This document shows, piece by piece, positions 45,159 through 45,478 of a DNA stretch of 45,478 nt. The stretch is from Thiotrichales bacterium (GTDB taxonomy: Bacteria; Pseudomonadota; Gammaproteobacteria; SZUA-229): assembly GCA_020341835.1 (NCBI GenBank), contig CP070838.1:2742161-2787638 (forward strand). The letters run 5' to 3'. The translations under genes and the position numbers were made by a program. Positions within the stretch are counted from its first letter, which is position 1. Each line of letters opens with the position of its first letter. Under the pieces are notes generated by a model, which saw only the letters and a list, made by a program, of their open reading frames with translations, was not told where the DNA came from and did not search any database.

Positions 45159-45478
45159 GGCCAACCGGGCTCCACAAGACTCGATTGGCCATCCCTGGCC
45201 AATCGACCCTACCAGCGAAGCTGTCTTCGGCGAGCTTAAGGGGGACCAAGCCTCAATCATCTCTACAAGAAACACGATGAGTTGGAAGCACAAGCAGAAA
45301 AAAGACACTGGATTCCCGCTTTCGCGGGAATGACGGTTCATCAGGATGGTTATGGGGTTTGGTGTTTTTGGGGCCCCCTTTAGGCTTGCCGAGGTATTCG
45401 GCTTTGGTAGGGCAAATCGGGCAGGGACGCCCGATTTAGCCTTGTGGAGCCCGGACGGCGACTCAAGGCGGCCCGTTG
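45159..45478. repeat. Conserved intergenic unit, right copy (cut by window edge)
   Basis: It aligns with 32376-32693 in the same orientation. Ends are well conserved (GGGCTCCACA, CGATTGGCC, GGCGAGCTTAAGG, then GGGGCCCCCTTTAGGCTTG to GGCGGCCCGTTG), while the middle (about 45243-45300) is not. Its internal hairpin at 45312-45331 is ATTCCCGC/TTTC/GCGGGAAT, where the left copy has T:A in place of one C:G pair. Confidence 0.82.

Larger units (their letters stand above)
44918..45478. repeat. Gene-free composite repeat block at the window end
   Basis: No gene is seen after 44917. In order there are a single A-family REP (44943-44965), a hairpin (45012-45045), a C/B REPIN (45086-45158), and the right copy of the conserved unit from 45159 to the window edge. 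The block is cut by the edge, so its far end is unknown. Confidence 0.85.

Overview
The window is a stretch of ordinary bacterial chromosome, almost certainly from a gammaproteobacterium. The evidence is the gene order fabH-plsX-rpmF-yceD next to maf, ftsK-lolA-rarA, rpoE-rseA-rseB-rseC, and lepA-lepB-DUF4845-rnc-era-recO. A RibBX-type riboflavin protein and REP/RAYT repeats point the same way. I cannot name a genus. Nearly all genes are housekeeping. There is no phage, plasmid, CRISPR array, rRNA or tRNA gene that I can see.

Layout. Positions 1-1931 (minus strand) hold the start of fabH, then plsX, rpmF and yceD, a lipid and ribosome cluster, with maf divergent at 2051. A nested-repeat spacer (2630-3026) follows. 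From 3027 to 11339 is a long minus-strand run: glyA, nrdR, ribD, an HslV-like Ntn hydrolase, riboflavin synthase, ribBX, ribH, nusB, thiL, pgpA and a periplasmic aspartic protease. This is the classic nrdR-rib-nusB-thiL-pgpA cluster with an additional proteasome-like gene. ettA and a GGDEF/EAL protein run forward (11515-15155); the latter meets a PilZ gene tail to tail. A PhnD-like binding protein, a possible 34-residue membrane peptide, rarA, lolA, a RAYT transposase, ftsK and alanine dehydrogenase lie on the minus strand to 22950.

From 23064 to 28824 the plus strand carries trxB, a COG3146 acetyltransferase-like gene, an amino-acid-type binding protein with a small exported unknown, aat, and a lipase maturation factor homologue. 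A CPA2 antiporter (minus), the guanidinium exporter gdx and thrC follow. A 0.8-kb gene-free repeat block (32070-32863) separates thrC from a degenerate CheR-like gene. The minus-strand block 33815-42285 carries recO, era, rnc, a DUF4845 gene, lepB, lepA and a glutaredoxin-like gene, then a clear terminator, then the sigma-E operon rseC-rseB-rseA-rpoE. nadB and a two-domain sulfurtransferase run forward to 44917, and the window ends inside a second copy of the repeat block.

The most unusual feature is the repeat biology. A RAYT transposase gene flanked by inverted REP palindromes sits between ftsK and lolA. The only plausible lolA start is a TTG inside the RAYT coding end, so part of the LolA signal peptide is encoded by a REP. 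Three REP families in the window share a GTAGG head, as expected if one RAYT mobilised them all. Two copies of a composite block of about 390 bp contain hairpins whose arms have changed in a compensatory way. Other points of interest are RibBX, an HslV-like protein with Ser in place of the catalytic Thr, and a CheR-like protein lacking key catalytic residues.
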